Shown: positions 32,674 to 44,202 of the stretch, in pieces | Position numbering within the stretch: the stretch's first letter is position 1 | How the letters are laid out: each line of letters starts with the position of its first letter | Source of the DNA: Arcuatula senhousia | Lineage: Eukaryota > Mollusca > Bivalvia > Mytilida > Mytilidae | Assembly (NCBI GenBank): GCA_963971305.1 | Contig: OZ020305.1 | Coordinates: forward strand, 1,149,001 to 1,213,000 | Direction: 5' to 3' | Length of the DNA: 64,000 nt | Translations under genes and position numbers: made by a program | The notes under the pieces: model-generated | Databases searched by the model: none | Told to the model about the DNA's origin: nothing | The model's input: the letters and a program-made list of their open reading frames with translations, nothing else

Positions 32674-34080
32674 ATGGAAGACCAAGGTCTGTGTCAACAC
32701 TTGGAGACATACATCAACACTGATATCTGGGTAGATCCATTTTACATTACGTCGTCGCATCCGTTGACGGGTAACGATTATATCATGGTGAGCCAAGTCC
32801 TATTCTGGTCCTTTCAGGTGGAGGACATTACAGAGGTGTACGAAGGTGTCTTTCACGTCAATGAAAACGGCACAAAAATATACATTGAAAGCTTAAATCT
32901 CAAACTTACGAAACGAATTTTCCGGAGTCAGTTTGATGGTTTTAAACAAGATTTCAATGACGTCACTTGGAACGCTGACTTTATTGATGTGATCAATGGT
33001 TTTGACTCGCGATTGACAAAAACTTACGACCATGAAGGGAATTTCGATCAATTTAGATCTACAACTTCAAGGAACAAAGGTAATATGTATATTTTCCGTG
33101 GAATATTTGGAAAAGCACTCCCAGAAAGAAAAAGCATGTGTTCCGACATGAAAGTAGGTATTCTAAGGAACATTTCATATGGTGTTGAAGTGAGGATGGA
33201 AAATTGTACGCCTATAGCCAGCAGATATAGAACAGAGCCAAAGACGGACGATGAAATTACTGTAGAAACAATACTAACTTATGTCTTCTTTTCTGTATCC
33301 TCCATCGCTCTAGGAGTTCTCATCTACTATAACTATAAGTTTGAAATTGTTTCGGGAACAGCCGGTAACAATCTGAACAATTTGTCCGTTTCGATGTTTC
33401 TAGCTAATGTGGTTTTCGTTGTTGGTGTTGGTTTCAATGATATTGCTGAAATCTGTTACAGTATAAGCATACTGCTACACTATCTTTGGCTTTCAGTCTT
33501 CTCCTTCATGACCATTGCTGTTATTTCAATCGGAATCAACCTAACCAGGCTATCGGCTCCTAGACCTCCTCCATCATCAACCAATAAACACTTTCTTACA
33601 TTTGTCGGTCTACTGGTTCCCTTGGTGTTTGTTATACCAGCCATAGTTCTTGATAGAGTAGGACCAGAAGAATTCTCCCCGGGTTACCAGACGATGGTTT
33701 GCTTTCCTGACAAATTTCCGGGAAATCTTATTTTCTTCACCGGCCCAATCATGTTGTCCTTGTTGGTTAACTTGATAAGTCTGATCATAATACTTGTCTG
33801 GGCTTACAAGATGCATACCGAGGTCAGCATGGCGTCCAAACGATCTGGCTTGACCAATGGAAAGATTTTCATGAGAATCACGTGTCTATCAAACCTCTTC
33901 TGGGTGACTGGTATCTTTGGTTCTTACTTTGATGTCACTTGGCTGCGCTATGTCTTTACTTACCTCTGTGGGCTTCACGGATTCTTTATCGCAGTGGCTA
34001 GTCTATCGACTACTAAGGCAAAACAGGTGATTAGGAAGGGTACTTTAACAAAAAGCACGTCAGTCACTGATCAGTCATAA
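32674..34080 (+). CDS. 7TM exon A: juxtamembrane ectodomain plus secretin/Methuselah-like seven-helix domain
   Basis: Codes for 468 residues plus the stop at 34078-34080, entered at phase 0 from exon 1. Residues 1-197 are extracellular, with cysteines at 7, 156 and 178 and sequons NGT and NIS. Helices by hydrophobicity: TM1 198-221, TM2 236-255, TM3 258-289, TM4 307-327, TM5 350-378, TM6 398-419, TM7 423-445. Class-B-type hallmarks are H-Y-x-W-L in TM3, N-x-F-W-V-T-G-I-F-G in TM6 and L-H-G-F-F-I in TM7. C261 and C343 are placed for the usual TM3-ECL2 disulphide. I see no HL-x-T autoproteolysis site, so it resembles Methuselah-like rather than GAIN-containing adhesion receptors. The tail is short (about 22 residues) and Ser/Thr-rich. 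It would signal through heterotrimeric G proteins at the plasma membrane; ligand unknown. Confidence 0.88.
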   Translation: MEDQGLCQHLETYINTDIWVDPFYITSSHPLTGNDYIMVSQVLFWSFQVEDITEVYEGVFHVNENGTKIYIESLNLKLTKRIFRSQFDGFKQDFNDVTWNADFIDVINGFDSRLTKTYDHEGNFDQFRSTTSRNKGNMYIFRGIFGKALPERKSMCSDMKVGILRNISYGVEVRMENCTPIASRYRTEPKTDDEITVETILTYVFFSVSSIALGVLIYYNYKFEIVSGTAGNNLNNLSVSMFLANVVFVVGVGFNDIAEICYSISILLHYLWLSVFSFMTIAVISIGINLTRLSAPRPPPSSTNKHFLTFVGLLVPLVFVIPAIVLDRVGPEEFSPGYQTMVCFPDKFPGNLIFFTGPIMLSLLVNLISLIIILVWAYKMHTEVSMASKRSGLTNGKIFMRITCLSNLFWVTGIFGSYFDVTWLRYVFTYLCGLHGFFIAVASLSTTKAKQVIRKGTLTKSTSVTDQS

Positions 34081-35260
34081 ATCGGGGTGTCCAAATGTAA
34101 AGCAGGTACAGAAATTCTAGAGGACCGACCATTTAATTGGAATGGGATGTCTTTGATATTTTTTCTAAAACTATTCCAAATATGATTTTTTAATGAAACA
34201 TATTTTGGTAGCACAGGTTTAGAAAAAAAGTTTAATGAAAGATCTTTGCTATGTGAAAAACTGCTCATAATGAAAATATTTTGTCATGACAGGGATTAAA
34301 CGTCAACATTTTTTATCAATCAGCAAGAAAGAAATTTTCTGACCATAACAAATAACCAAGCCTCCCTTTTCAAGTTAAAAATGGTCTTTTGATAACAGAC
34401 TAATAGAAGAAATTTAAACATATCTTAAACACACCTAAAACATATTACCAAGCCCCCTTTTTCAAGTTACAAATGGTCTTTTAATAACAGGCTAAAAGAA
34501 GACATTATAATATATGTTAAACACACGTAAAACATATATTTACAAAAACATGTTATCATCACAATAAACAAATTCATATTTGGATTCTACATGTATATAT
34601 GTGAACATGGGTTTGAAAACGTTTCACTATAGGTTTTATATTTTGATATGACCAATATTTAGAACAACAATATGTCCAAAAGACATCATTTATTGCACCA
34701 TCCCACAAGACGGACGGACAGACGGACGGACGTACAGGTGGATAGACGAACAGACGACAGATGGACGAATGAGTGGACAGACTGACGAACGGGTGGACAG
34801 ATGGAAGAACGGGTGTACAGACGGACGGACGAATAAACTCGAACACTATATTCCACCCACTTTTGTAAATAGGTCATTAAAATATTGAGAACAATGATTG
34901 ACATGTTTGTTGCGAAGGCACACTGCGTAAGGTGAATATATGTTCTACAATTCATCCTGTGTAACAATAAATGCTTGAAATCTTGTTTATAAATCAATAG
35001 GTCTTTTAAAATTAAAGTTTGTAAGGAAAGTAAATAATAAAAGCACAAAGCTGTTTTATAGATATACATACTAATATAATTTTTAATGTTTTGAGTAAAA
35101 GATTTAACATTAAGAAAACATATTTAAACTCTTTTTTCAAAAATTTCGAAATCAATCAGTCAGTCCTTTGCTTCAATATTTATTAAAAATAATGAGAGAA
35201 TCTTGCTGAAATTTGAGAGGATAAAAGACCAAGGTATACTATGCATATCTTTTCAACATT
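34081..35260 (+). other. 3' flank of 7TM exon A, with GACGGACG minisatellite at 34708-34840
   Basis: The sequence to about 34950 is alignable with 53396-53660 plus 55925-56390 downstream of the other 7TM exon. The GACGGACG-type run at 34708-34840 matches a shorter run at 56161-56235. Candidate AATAAA signals occur (for example in acaataaacaaattc near 34560), but none is clearly the poly(A) site. Reverse-strand frames here (PSVRPSV-type) are minisatellite translations. Confidence 0.55.
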
Positions 35261-35264
35261 TTTT

Positions 35265-35850
35265 AACAATTTGATTTGTTTCTTCATTATATGAAGCAGA
35301 CTTTTAACCATCCTTTTTAGACAAAAAAGATCGTAGACTAGCTCTGTCTTTTAATCTCACTTTCCGTAATATTGATGATGTCCTTTCACCAAACAATTTT
35401 CGATTTGGATACTTTCTTCATCTTATATAACGTCAGGAACTTGAGATTAAGAACATAACGGATTCTAGGGTGTCTGCATCATATTTAGATCTACATCTTG
35501 AAATACATGTACCCTCTATTAAAAGGAAAACTTTCAACAAAGCTCTCTGACAAACATAATGACTTCATCTTTCAAATCGTCAACTTTTCTTTCTTGTGTA
35601 GCAAATATCCGTCCGCTCCCGCTTATGGAGTGTACGCATGACAATTGATTCGTTATTACAGAGCTTGTGGAACTAACATCGACTTCCTTAGCAGAGCGTC
35701 CCGTCTAACACAAAAAGTGCTTACACATGGTCATGTTGCTCCTCAGTTGTTGTTTGCACTCAAGAATTTTTCGGAAGACTTCATCTGCTCATAAACAAAA
35801 ATGGGTTTTCGATTTCTCAGATGAGTGCAGGTTTTGGTTCGTCATAGGAT
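35265..35850 (+). pseudogene. YIDD reverse-transcriptase remnant
   Basis: Degenerate copy: ADLFLHYMKQTF-like start, then ...RLALSFNLTF, N-I-D-D in place of YIDD near 35368, ELEIKNITDSR, ASYLDLHLE and APAYGVYA, with many stops. The R1 tail follows. Confidence 0.65.
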
Positions 35851-36600
35851 TTTGTTTTGTCTTCTTATCCTGATTTGGCACACCAAATTGACTGTTGGGA
35901 GCGTGACGGTTGTGCTATAGCAAGCAGAAACTGCTTACTCTTCCGGGGCGCCTGAGTTCACTCTCATTACGACAAGAATTCGCATTGATAGTTGATGTTT
36001 TGTGGTTTCTTTGTTTTCCGTGTTTTCGTCCTATTCATGTTGGTGTTTACTGGTTTTGTCTTTTTTCTTTCGAACTTCTGCCCCATGAGTACCTTTGCTT
36101 CTTTCGTTCATTGTGATCGTGAATCTTTCCTGAATGTTATTGAAAATTAGTCTTTTTCGATGTTTGGGTTTTTTTCGTTGTTGTCTTTTTTTTTGTCTAT
36201 TATTGACGTTTTCTGACTCTCTGAACTAGTTGTATTTTTATAAAACTACCACAAATTCACTATGAATATTAGCCCCATTGAAGTGGAAAGTCATAAACCT
36301 TAAAAGGTTTCTATTCGTTTTAAGAAAGAAGCAAAGGCGTACCAAAGGGGTAATCAGTATCATAAAACCGTAAAGACAAAGACAAAACCGGCAGACAAAA
36401 AATCATCACAACAAAACAAACCACATAACAACATAAAACACACACACACATAACAACAAAACCGCATTCAGCAACGCGAACTCAAGTCGAAACGAGAGTG
36501 AACTCAGGTGCTCCGGAAGAGTAAGCAGTTCCTGCTTGCTATAGCACACCCGTCACGTTGCCGAAGATCGATTAAGTGTCGGTCAAATCCGGAAAGAAAA
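35851..36600. repeat. R1 tails facing each other
   Basis: A + strand R1 tail (35851-36120, with gcagaaactgcttactcttc) is followed at 36315-36600 by a reverse-strand R1 tail (caggtgctccggaagagtaa, then tgctatagcacacccgtcac). The two form an inverted pair. The 190 bp between hold nothing recognised. Confidence 0.65.
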
Positions 36601-37225
36601 TGGTTTATCTGCTTTCGGGTTTTTGTTGATTTAATGTTTACCTTGGTATTCTATGGTACATTAAGTGCTAACCTTAGTTTTATTAACACTTACGTAAATC
36701 ATTTCATTTCTATAAACGTGAAAGGATAATGTCCTAGACCACTAAGTCTGGACCAGATAAAAAATTTTCAGTGTTTAACCTTAAGCCCAATTACTAGTAA
36801 GCGTGTAATATCTTTGTCAAATTGATGTTTGAACTGGTCGACTTAATGTTAGTTCTTTGTCAAGAAGGGGTCTTATCTTTGGTATTTTAGGTTTGGTTTG
36901 GAATCATACGTATTGTAATTTTAATCTAGGATAAAATTCAGTTTGACGAGCAGCGACCAATAGTCACATGGATGGCTGCTGGCTGGGTGTTTTGTGGATT
37001 TTTTTAACTGTCGTTTACATTTGTGTCGTTGGTTGTGTCGCGCACATTTATTCAACATCTCATTTTCTTAAATTGTCTATTTGGTATTTCTGAGTTATCA
37101 GATTAGATTGCCTCTCTGTCTATGACAAATTTCATATGTTAAATGAAAAAGAAAATATTCAACTCTTAACGTAAATTCATGTTTGTTTGGCCGGATTTCA
37201 TGGACTGAAAAATCTGAGATAAAAA
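36601..37225 (+). repeat. Noncoding with R4 fragment (36840-37080), duplicated at 56.5-56.8 kb
   Basis: tttgtcaagaaggggtctta, then the gacgagcagcgacc and gttgtgtcgcgcacatttat stretches, match R4. The same order, continuing into the next feature, recurs at 56520-57010. Confidence 0.5.
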
Positions 37226-37860
37226 ATGGCGAATATCTGGCGGCGAACGGGCGGCGAACGGGCGGCGTGGGTCGAGGTAATAATTTTTGTAACAGTTGTC
37301 TCAGCAACCACTAATAACATTCTCTTGATATTTGGTATGCATCGAATGCTCCTCTCCTCGTCGATTTCTTATGAGACTGAATTTCTTCAGGGACATTCAG
37401 AAGATGAAAGAGGCAAGGTCATTTAATCTTACATTCAGATATATTGATTATGTCCTTTCTGTCAATAACACTTCCTCTGGTAGATGGATTCCTTCCATAT
37501 ATCCTCCGGAATCGGAGATTAAAGAGACCACTGAATCAAATTGCTTCACGTCTGTCTTGGATTTGCACCTCAAATTTGACCCAGGTGGTCATCTCAGTAC
37601 AAAAATTTACGATAAAAGAGACGATTTTAATTTTCAAATTATTTATTTTCCTAATCTATAGAGCAATATACCTACTTCCCCTACATACGGTGTTTATATT
37701 TCACAACTTATTCGATATGCCAGAGCTTGCACACATTTCACAGATTTTTTTATCAGACACCGATTTCTTCGTGACCAACTTTTGGAGCAGGGCTATGAGA
37801 AAATACGTCTCATACGATCCCTTAAAAAATTCTTTCTTCGTTATCAGCCCCTAGTAGAAA
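37226..37860 (+). pseudogene. Reverse-transcriptase remnant (second YIDD subtype), mostly open
   Basis: A short upstream reading (about 37226-37340, with VTVVSATTNNILLIFG) is shared with 56911-57010. From 37340 the RT reading gives SYETEFLQ, then ARSFNLTFRYIDYVLSVNN, in which the second Asp of YIDD is replaced by Tyr. It continues with IYPPESEIKETTES, VLDLHLKFD, IYDKRDDFNFQI and, after frame changes, SQLIRYARAC and KKFF. A catalytic Asp is therefore lost. The copy ends at about 37860. Confidence 0.65.
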
Positions 37861-37869
37861 ATTCAAATT

Positions 37870-38250
37870 GAGTTAAAAAGGCGTAGCAAAATTTATTGTC
37901 TGGAACTTTGTTGTCATTTGTATTTTAAAAGATACGGTGGTTTATTGTTTTAATTAGTGTTTGACTAGTCTGCTGTACTGAGATGATCACCTCAATATCC
38001 CTATTGTGTCTCACAACTATGTTGTGTTCTATGGTCATTACCAGATCCTAAGATCGCAATAGATGAGGGAAGTTTGGTGCCATAAAACCTGGTTTTACCC
38101 ACCATTTCGTTTGAAATGCCTGTACCAAGTCAGGACCATTGCGATCCACCAATTATCCGGTATGACTGATTCGTTTTTTTCATTTTATTTGGACTATGCC
38201 ATTGATCATTCAAGTTCGGTAGTTTTGTTATTACCTTTACCATAAGGATA
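37870..38250 (+). repeat. S1 tail scrap followed by R2
   Basis: aggcgtagcaaaatttattg through gaactttgttgtcatttgta (37876-37921) is the tail of S1. Then R2 follows: agatgatcacctcaatatcc, tgtctcacaactatgttgtg, and aaatgcctgtaccaagtcag. Confidence 0.6.
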
Positions 38251-39480
38251 GGGCTCCATTCGATATGATTTGATTTTATGCCTTTTTAACGAAATCCGGC
38301 CATTTATTCTTTGATTTTTTTTAAAAGTATCATAAGTAACCAATTCATTTTTAAAAAGTTGCATTTTATTGAAATGTATATATTCATATATTGCTAACTT
38401 TAAAGTGTATAATTATTTTTTAATATTGTGTTGTACATGTATACGTACCTTTTGTAAACAATGAGTGTTTTTGTGCTAAATTGTAACTTTTTGAAAGAAA
38501 AAAATGTACTTTTGAAAACCAAACAATGGACACTTTTGAAAATCAGAGATATTGGTATATATGACTAATGCATTCTTGAAACCTCAAATTCATGTACTTT
38601 TTAAAAAAACGTAATTTTGATGAGTCGATTTAAATATGTCTGTGTAACATGAGTTTAAAACATGTGTTGAGCGTTTTATTAAATGATCGTAAAGAGTATA
38701 AAATTTCTGAGCATTCTCGTCTTAATTAGCAAAATTACTGATCGATCCTAGATGATGGTATAAATTAATGTATACATTGTTAACTTTATTGTGTAATTAG
38801 TGTCTAATTAGTTAGTGTCTTTTAAATAGTGTATTGCACATGTACTTTTTAGAAGCAATCAATTTTGTTATGCTAGATGTTAAACTAGGTTGTACACTTA
38901 CTTTTTTTGTTAATAATTGATGTATTGTATGTTAAATCCTTACTCTTTGAAAGAAAAACAATTTAATGAGAAAATTAATCAGATAAACCTTTGACTTGGC
39001 TGTGCTGGAATTAAAGATTTCTTTCAATATCATGTAAGAAATATCAATATCGCTAAAGAAACATGTAAATTTTGTTTATGCGAAAGGGGTATTAGAAAAA
39101 TCGGACAATCGTTTTTAAAATGTATGTCCAAGTTTGTCAGAATTCTAGTATCTTAATGATAGAATTTTTTTTTTGTTATAATAGATATTTGAGAACAAAA
39201 TAAAACTAATAACCAGCGAGCATGCATCTTTTCTATTTATTTATGATGAATATGTTCGTGTATGAATTTAGTATGTATTTATATTGTGCGTTGTAAAATA
39301 AAGATCTAAAAAAAGTTACGACTTTTTATCTTTACAGGGGTCGAATAAATAGGCGAACAATACATTTTCGAAAGTGTTCTACTTACAGTCCACTGATCGG
39401 GATGGACACAGGGGTCCAGATAGATTTTGATGAAAATCTACTTGAAAATAATCAGCGTGCAAGAATGTTCTTGCTCTATC
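38251..39480 (+). other. Noncoding segment, part of the tandem segmental duplication
   Basis: No gene. tatatgactaatgcattctt at about 38556 and the stretch 39085-39400 (aatcggacaatcgtttttaa to cgaacaatacattttcgaaa) align with 59060-59090 and 60310-60630. It lies downstream of 7TM exon A as its counterpart lies downstream of exon B. Confidence 0.5.
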
Positions 39481-39499
39481 AAATTCTTACTTTACTTTC

Positions 39500-40620
39500 T
39501 ACTGTAGGCCTATTCCGTCCTCTCCTGATAACGGTGTTTACGTATCACTATTGATTCTTATTCAAGAACTTGTAGGAGATTGTCAGGGTATGATGAAAGA
39601 AATCCCACATTTGTCTATGGGTGCATGATGTCTTCTGAAAAATTTGTTGCAACATGACCATGGTATCTGATGTGACGCTCTGTCAAGGAAACCGATGCAT
39701 AAGTCCGGAAATGATATAACAAATAAAACTCCATAAGTTGGAGCGGACGGAATGTTGTTACACAAGAAGGGTAAAAGTTGCAAATTAGAAAATTAAAGTC
39801 ATCACGTTTGCCATAGAACTTTGTTGAAAGTCTTCCTTGAGAGTCAATTTCGAGATGTAGATCCAAATATGATGTAGACTTCCTAGAATTCATTGTGCGC
39901 TTCATCTCAAGTTCCTTTGAGAATATTACCAAATCGAGCATTGTTCATTGAAAGGTCATCATCAATATATTTTTTTTCTATTTCCCAGACTCATTGATGA
40001 CAAAGTAATCCGTAGTATAATCGACAACAATAATTTTGTACCTGTTTCTATTCTTTCTGAAAAAAATGCGTTTGATCAGTGATGCCAATCGTAATTTGAG
40101 CTGTTCATGTGGAATAGAAATATAAAGTGTAGAGAAATCGAAAGTTTTAATGCTGTTACATGATGAATTTGATTGAGAGTTATGAATCTTTATCAGTTCT
40201 TTCGAATTCTTTGAGATCCACATTTGGTTGACACCATTTTTAGAGTAACAACAATCGAAAGATTTCTTTAGTTTTGAAGTCAACAGAACTGAAAGAGGTT
40301 AAGGGGTACATTTGGATGACCCCGCAATGAAGCGAAGTTTTAGCCCTTAAGAATTAATTCTTTTCAATATCAATGACCTCACAGTTTTAACCTATACTGA
40401 CAAAACATCACTTCCTTTCTCTTGTTCTCTTAAAGCCCATTTTCTAGAAAAGTATTCAACTGAATCCATAATGGTTTTAAAATTATTGTTCCAGATGATA
40501 CGCTAGAGTTGGTCCTTTAGCCAAAACATCACGAAGCAAGTCCTTTTCAACGATGTTAACGGCTGCAATATAGATTGAGCAACGTTTTTCGAACTGTACA
40601 ACTAGATTATGCAAACCAAT
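39500..40620 (-). pseudogene. Long reverse-strand reverse-transcriptase remnant
   Basis: Read on the minus strand from 40620: a degenerate DSVEYFSRKWALREQE stretch near 40450. Next comes KTFDFSTLYISIPHEQLKLRLASLI (40150-40070), the early RT motif absent from the other copies. Then Y-I-D-D-D-L-S-M-N-N near 39960, SYLDLHLEIDSQGRLSTKFYGKRDDFNF, and a broken NIPSAPTYGV end. The region between the early and YIDD motifs is deleted. A small + strand scrap of the same RT (PIPSSPDNGVYVS) lies at 39505-39575. Confidence 0.65.
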
Positions 40621-41018
40621 ATTATAAATAATGTTTTTTGTTCACCCTACATTTAAGTCATCCTAATTTATGCCCCTTACGACAACAAACGGCTAAGTTA
40701 CAATTGTACATTAGATAGTTTTTTTTATAGTAAAAGCAATTATTTGCAAATGAAAAAAGACATTAAAATGAAAAACCAATTTTGCAGAAAAACGAATTAA
40801 TAGCAATAGATATTTTACGTTGAAATGAAAGAAAGTCAACAACTTTCAATTTTCCTAGCAAATTTAAATTAGTTTTAGTATAGTTTCTATGATATATAAA
40901 ACAGTTTTATGATAAAATAAACAACCATAAATATTTCATGCATGTTTTAAAAGTTTTTCTATTAATGAAAACGTGTGAAAAAATGAATATATAAAAATTT
41001 AAATATCATTTCAAACTT

Positions 41019-41026
41019 TATATAAA
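41019..41026 (+). promoter_or_regulatory. TATA box of receptor exon 1 copy 3
   Basis: TATATAAA lies 47 bp before the ATG at 41066. The 5' flank from about 40720 is homologous to 3757-4115. Confidence 0.6.
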
Positions 41027-41065
41027 CTCGATTTTTTGGTCTTTTTCAATGTTGTACCTATCAAA

Positions 41066-41956
41066 ATGCAGATAAAATGGATTTTGTTGTATCTTTGTGC
41101 TTTGGAAATTTTAAGATTTGATGCGTGTGCCGAAAATACAACTCTGTCTCAGCAGTCGACAACAGAAGAAATCATTGACTTCTGTGCATCAGCCGGAACT
41201 TGTCAGGTATCACAGACACTAGATTACCCATACTGCCGCTGTGACGACGAGTGTCCTTATTTCGGAGATTGTTGCAGCGACGTTGACCTTGACGATGGGC
41301 CTATAGCCTCCAACTACTCCAGGTTCAAAGGTCATCTTGAATGTTTCACCAGATCAAATGATGACATCTTTACGATGAGAAGCTTTTTCGTGGTTGCTAC
41401 ATGTCCTAGTGATTCAAACGAAATTTCGTCAAAATGTGCCCATGGCAACTTTAATGACACGGGCTCTTGCGTTTCATCTAAGGAAGATGGCATCATGTAT
41501 AAAAATAGATTTTGCGCTGAGTGTCATAACGTAACTGACTACCATCGATGTAATGTTGAGTTTATATCGGATAATATTATACCATTTAACCAACTTGATG
41601 GTTTATCAAAGGACGAAATATACAGCATGTACCTTAGAAAAGGAAAGATATATCAACTTCACCCCCCAAAAGACACAGTGGTCAGACCATGCATTGGGCA
41701 GTTGAAAGTAAATAATTCACCGCGTTGTATCAATAGCGAAATTAACCCTGTTAAAACATTTGTTGATAGACATAACACACACTATTTCAGAAATATATTT
41801 TGTTCTCCCGTGGACAGTCACACAATATGTGTTGGCAGACAATTTGACCTTGATCCTGTACTCTATAACCTTTTCCCTCTAACTGTGCTGTTTAGTTATA
41901 AAGGAAGGCAAGCCGTTACTGCTACTGAAACAGAATGTCTGGTTTGGACTCAAAAG
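41066..41956 (+). CDS. Receptor ectodomain exon 1, copy 3 (somatomedin-B-like plus Cys-rich modules)
   Basis: Codes for 297 residues. The start is the ATG at 41066, aligned with the other copies; the in-frame opening upstream has no ATG and lies across the TATA region. Signal peptide about residues 4-21, ending before AENTT. Somatomedin-B-like cysteines are at 40, 46, 57, 59, 63, 69 and 70, plus the LECF cysteine. Cys-rich module 1 has YKNRFCAEC; module 2 has FRNIFCS. The donor AAAG|GTAAAC follows CLVWTQK at phase 0. Joined to the acceptor at 52004 over a 10-kb intron it gives a 760-residue receptor. The intron is full of transposons (42381-44600, 44936-48870 and others). Closest relative is copy 1. 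Confidence 0.85.
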
Positions 41957-43208
41957 GTAAACAAGTTCCTTTTTTATCACTGCAGTGACCATTTTGTGTC
42001 TTACAATGCTTTTGTGGTGCTTTATTACTCCCTGTATTTTTTAAACTTAATGTAAGATGGATGTTTGGTACCATTTAAAATAACTTAACACATCGTGTCT
42101 TTTAAAACGCCTGTAAAATTTCATGACAATTACTATTTATACTTTTTTCTTTTTTTAAGCGGTAGTATCGAAGTCCAAATCGGGAGACCGGAAGGCAGAC
42201 AAAACAGCTTTTTTAGAAATATTAATAACATAATTTGAAATACTTTTTAATGCAAAACAATGCTTCTAAGAAAATACGTTAATACTGTCCCTCAAAAACA
42301 TTTTTCCTAATCCCAGAAGACATTCAATTTATTATTTCATTTTAGATGGGACAGTGGAGAAGGATTGTTTTCTCCATGTCCACGGTCGTTATACTTGTCC
42401 TGCGACAACATGTTTTCTACCGATGTTTCTGCTCGTTTTCTACCGATGTCCTAGATTTCTACCAATGTGATGATAAAAAAACAAACCTGGCAGACGATTT
42501 TTTCCAAACAATGATACCCGGCTATTATGGCACTTATGAACAAACTAATTTAATTTACATTATTTTGTTTTAAGTATGTACATAAAATTACAGTAAGGGT
42601 ATTGTTTATTTTTTCCAGCAAGAGACAATTTCCCTTTTTTCAGATAATCATGAATATCTGTTTTTTAATTACCATTCACTGGGCTGAAAATTATGCTCCA
42701 TGTTCTAAATAGTCGGACATTTTTAAAGACATATCACTTTTCATTACAAATGGCGTATTTTTGATTTTTCGATCATTTCAAAAAAAAATATGGTCCTGGT
42801 TTTCCAAAGATGTGTCCTGGTTTTCTACCGATGGTCCTGGCATTCTACCGATGTGATAATGTGATAAATAAAATGACATTTCATGACAAATTGTAAAACT
42901 GTATATTTTATTGAACACATAATATTGACGATAAATAGAAAGTGGAGGTTCATGAGCAAAAACTGTTTTGCGCACACCAAGAACACTTTTACAAAATTTA
43001 AATAAATGTGTATTTTTCTCAAGAGCTGGCTATCAGAAAATGATAGTATATCAACATTTCTTCCACTTATATGAGATTTGTGAAGTGCTTTATATATAAT
43101 GGGAAATAATCCTCCATATACCAGATTTCACTGTTATATCTAGAATTGCTGAGGCTGAATCATGAACGCATTTCTCGGGCTGAAATTGATCTGTACATAT
43201 ACAACAGT

Positions 43209-44202
43209 ATGGCACGCCATTTTAACCAAAACCATGGTAACTATAGGATACCTCAGATAACTTGGGGTTAACTGGCAACTATCTGGGGGTTTTCAGAGCG
43301 AAACTCTTAATTACATCAGGTATGGAGAGTTTTTTCAGGTAACTAAGGGTTTCCTATCAGCTATCCCATGGATCTTGCTATTAAGAGTTTTCAAAAATAA
43401 TTTATTGAAAGCTGAGCTTTGTATTCGTTTTTGAGGAATTGATAGTTTTCATCTTTACATTGATAAATTCTGCTTTCAAAGAGTTTAAAAATAGCATGAA
43501 CTTGAAATATATGTGAGTGAGTGAGTGAATGAGTTGGTGTTTTACGCCCGTGCAATGCTAAATATGTTATTTACAGGCGATGAACATTTAAAAGATGATA
43601 AAATGAACATGAAATGAGGATGATAAATGAAACATGGGGTTGGGGTGGCGGAAACAAAGGAACTGCAAATTTTGAAGAACCACAGGAAAAGGGGAGAGGT
43701 GGGAAGGGACTGAAAATTAAGCCTATGTGGTGCACTACTTGGCGGTCCACAAAGGGATTTTTACGTGCATGAAGAGTGGCACTCTCCTCACAAGTTGGCC
43801 CACTATGGTCAGCCGTCAGGTATTATAGACCTGACAATCCCTGCGGACGAGGGCCACCCTATTCAGCCACTTAGGGTACACACTTGGTCGCTCTGTGGGC
43901 TGAACACTGACCCAACGTCAGAATCCCAATACCCTTAGTCGCCTCTCACGAAAAGCTAGGCTCTGCTGCGGGCCTTGTCGCCACCCGGGCCCCGAACGGG
44001 ACTACAATATCTGTAGGTAGAAGGGGTTTAATTAGGTTCCTATGTGATAGCTGACAGCAAACCACCAGTTACCAAGATAACTCTTAATACCTGATGTAAT
44101 TGAGAGTTTCGTCCAGAAAACCACCAGATAGCTGCCAGTAAAACCCCAGTTATCTGAGGTATCCTATAGATACCAAGGTTTTGATTTAAATGGCGTTCCA
44201 TG
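43209..44202. mobile_element. Second-level foldback element (MULE-like) inside the Transib-like element
   Basis: The arms at 43209-43378 and about 44040-44202 are reverse complements over some 160 bp, with matches such as tataggatacctcagataac and gaaactcttaattacatcag. CAACAGTATG stands at both outer edges (43202-43211 and 44203-44212), a 9-10-bp duplication typical of Mutator-like insertions. The left end reads atggcacgcc, like the tatggcacgc end of the 20177 element. Confidence 0.7.
43510..44020 (+). repeat. Third-level SINE-like repeat with (GTGA)n start
   Basis: Opens with gtgagtgagtgagtgaatga then gttggtgttttacgcc and closes with tcgccacccgggcccc. It is much more GC-rich than its surroundings. 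I recall similar sequence (GTGAGTGAG..TTGGTGTTTTACGCC) as dispersed in molluscs. It occupies the loop of the second-level element. No target duplication was identified. Confidence 0.55.

Noticed and set aside
32674..33290. GAIN/GPS autoproteolysis site as in adhesion receptors
   Set aside because: No HL/HF-x-S/T motif and too few cysteines and tryptophans before TM1; Methuselah-like is the better fit.
34574..35069. Pro/Ser/Val-Arg-rich reverse-strand frames
   Set aside because: Translations of the GACGGACG minisatellite.
42346..42573. Possible extra receptor exon after a tttcattttag acceptor
   Set aside because: The reading enters the transposon at 42381, and with the element removed it stops within a few codons.
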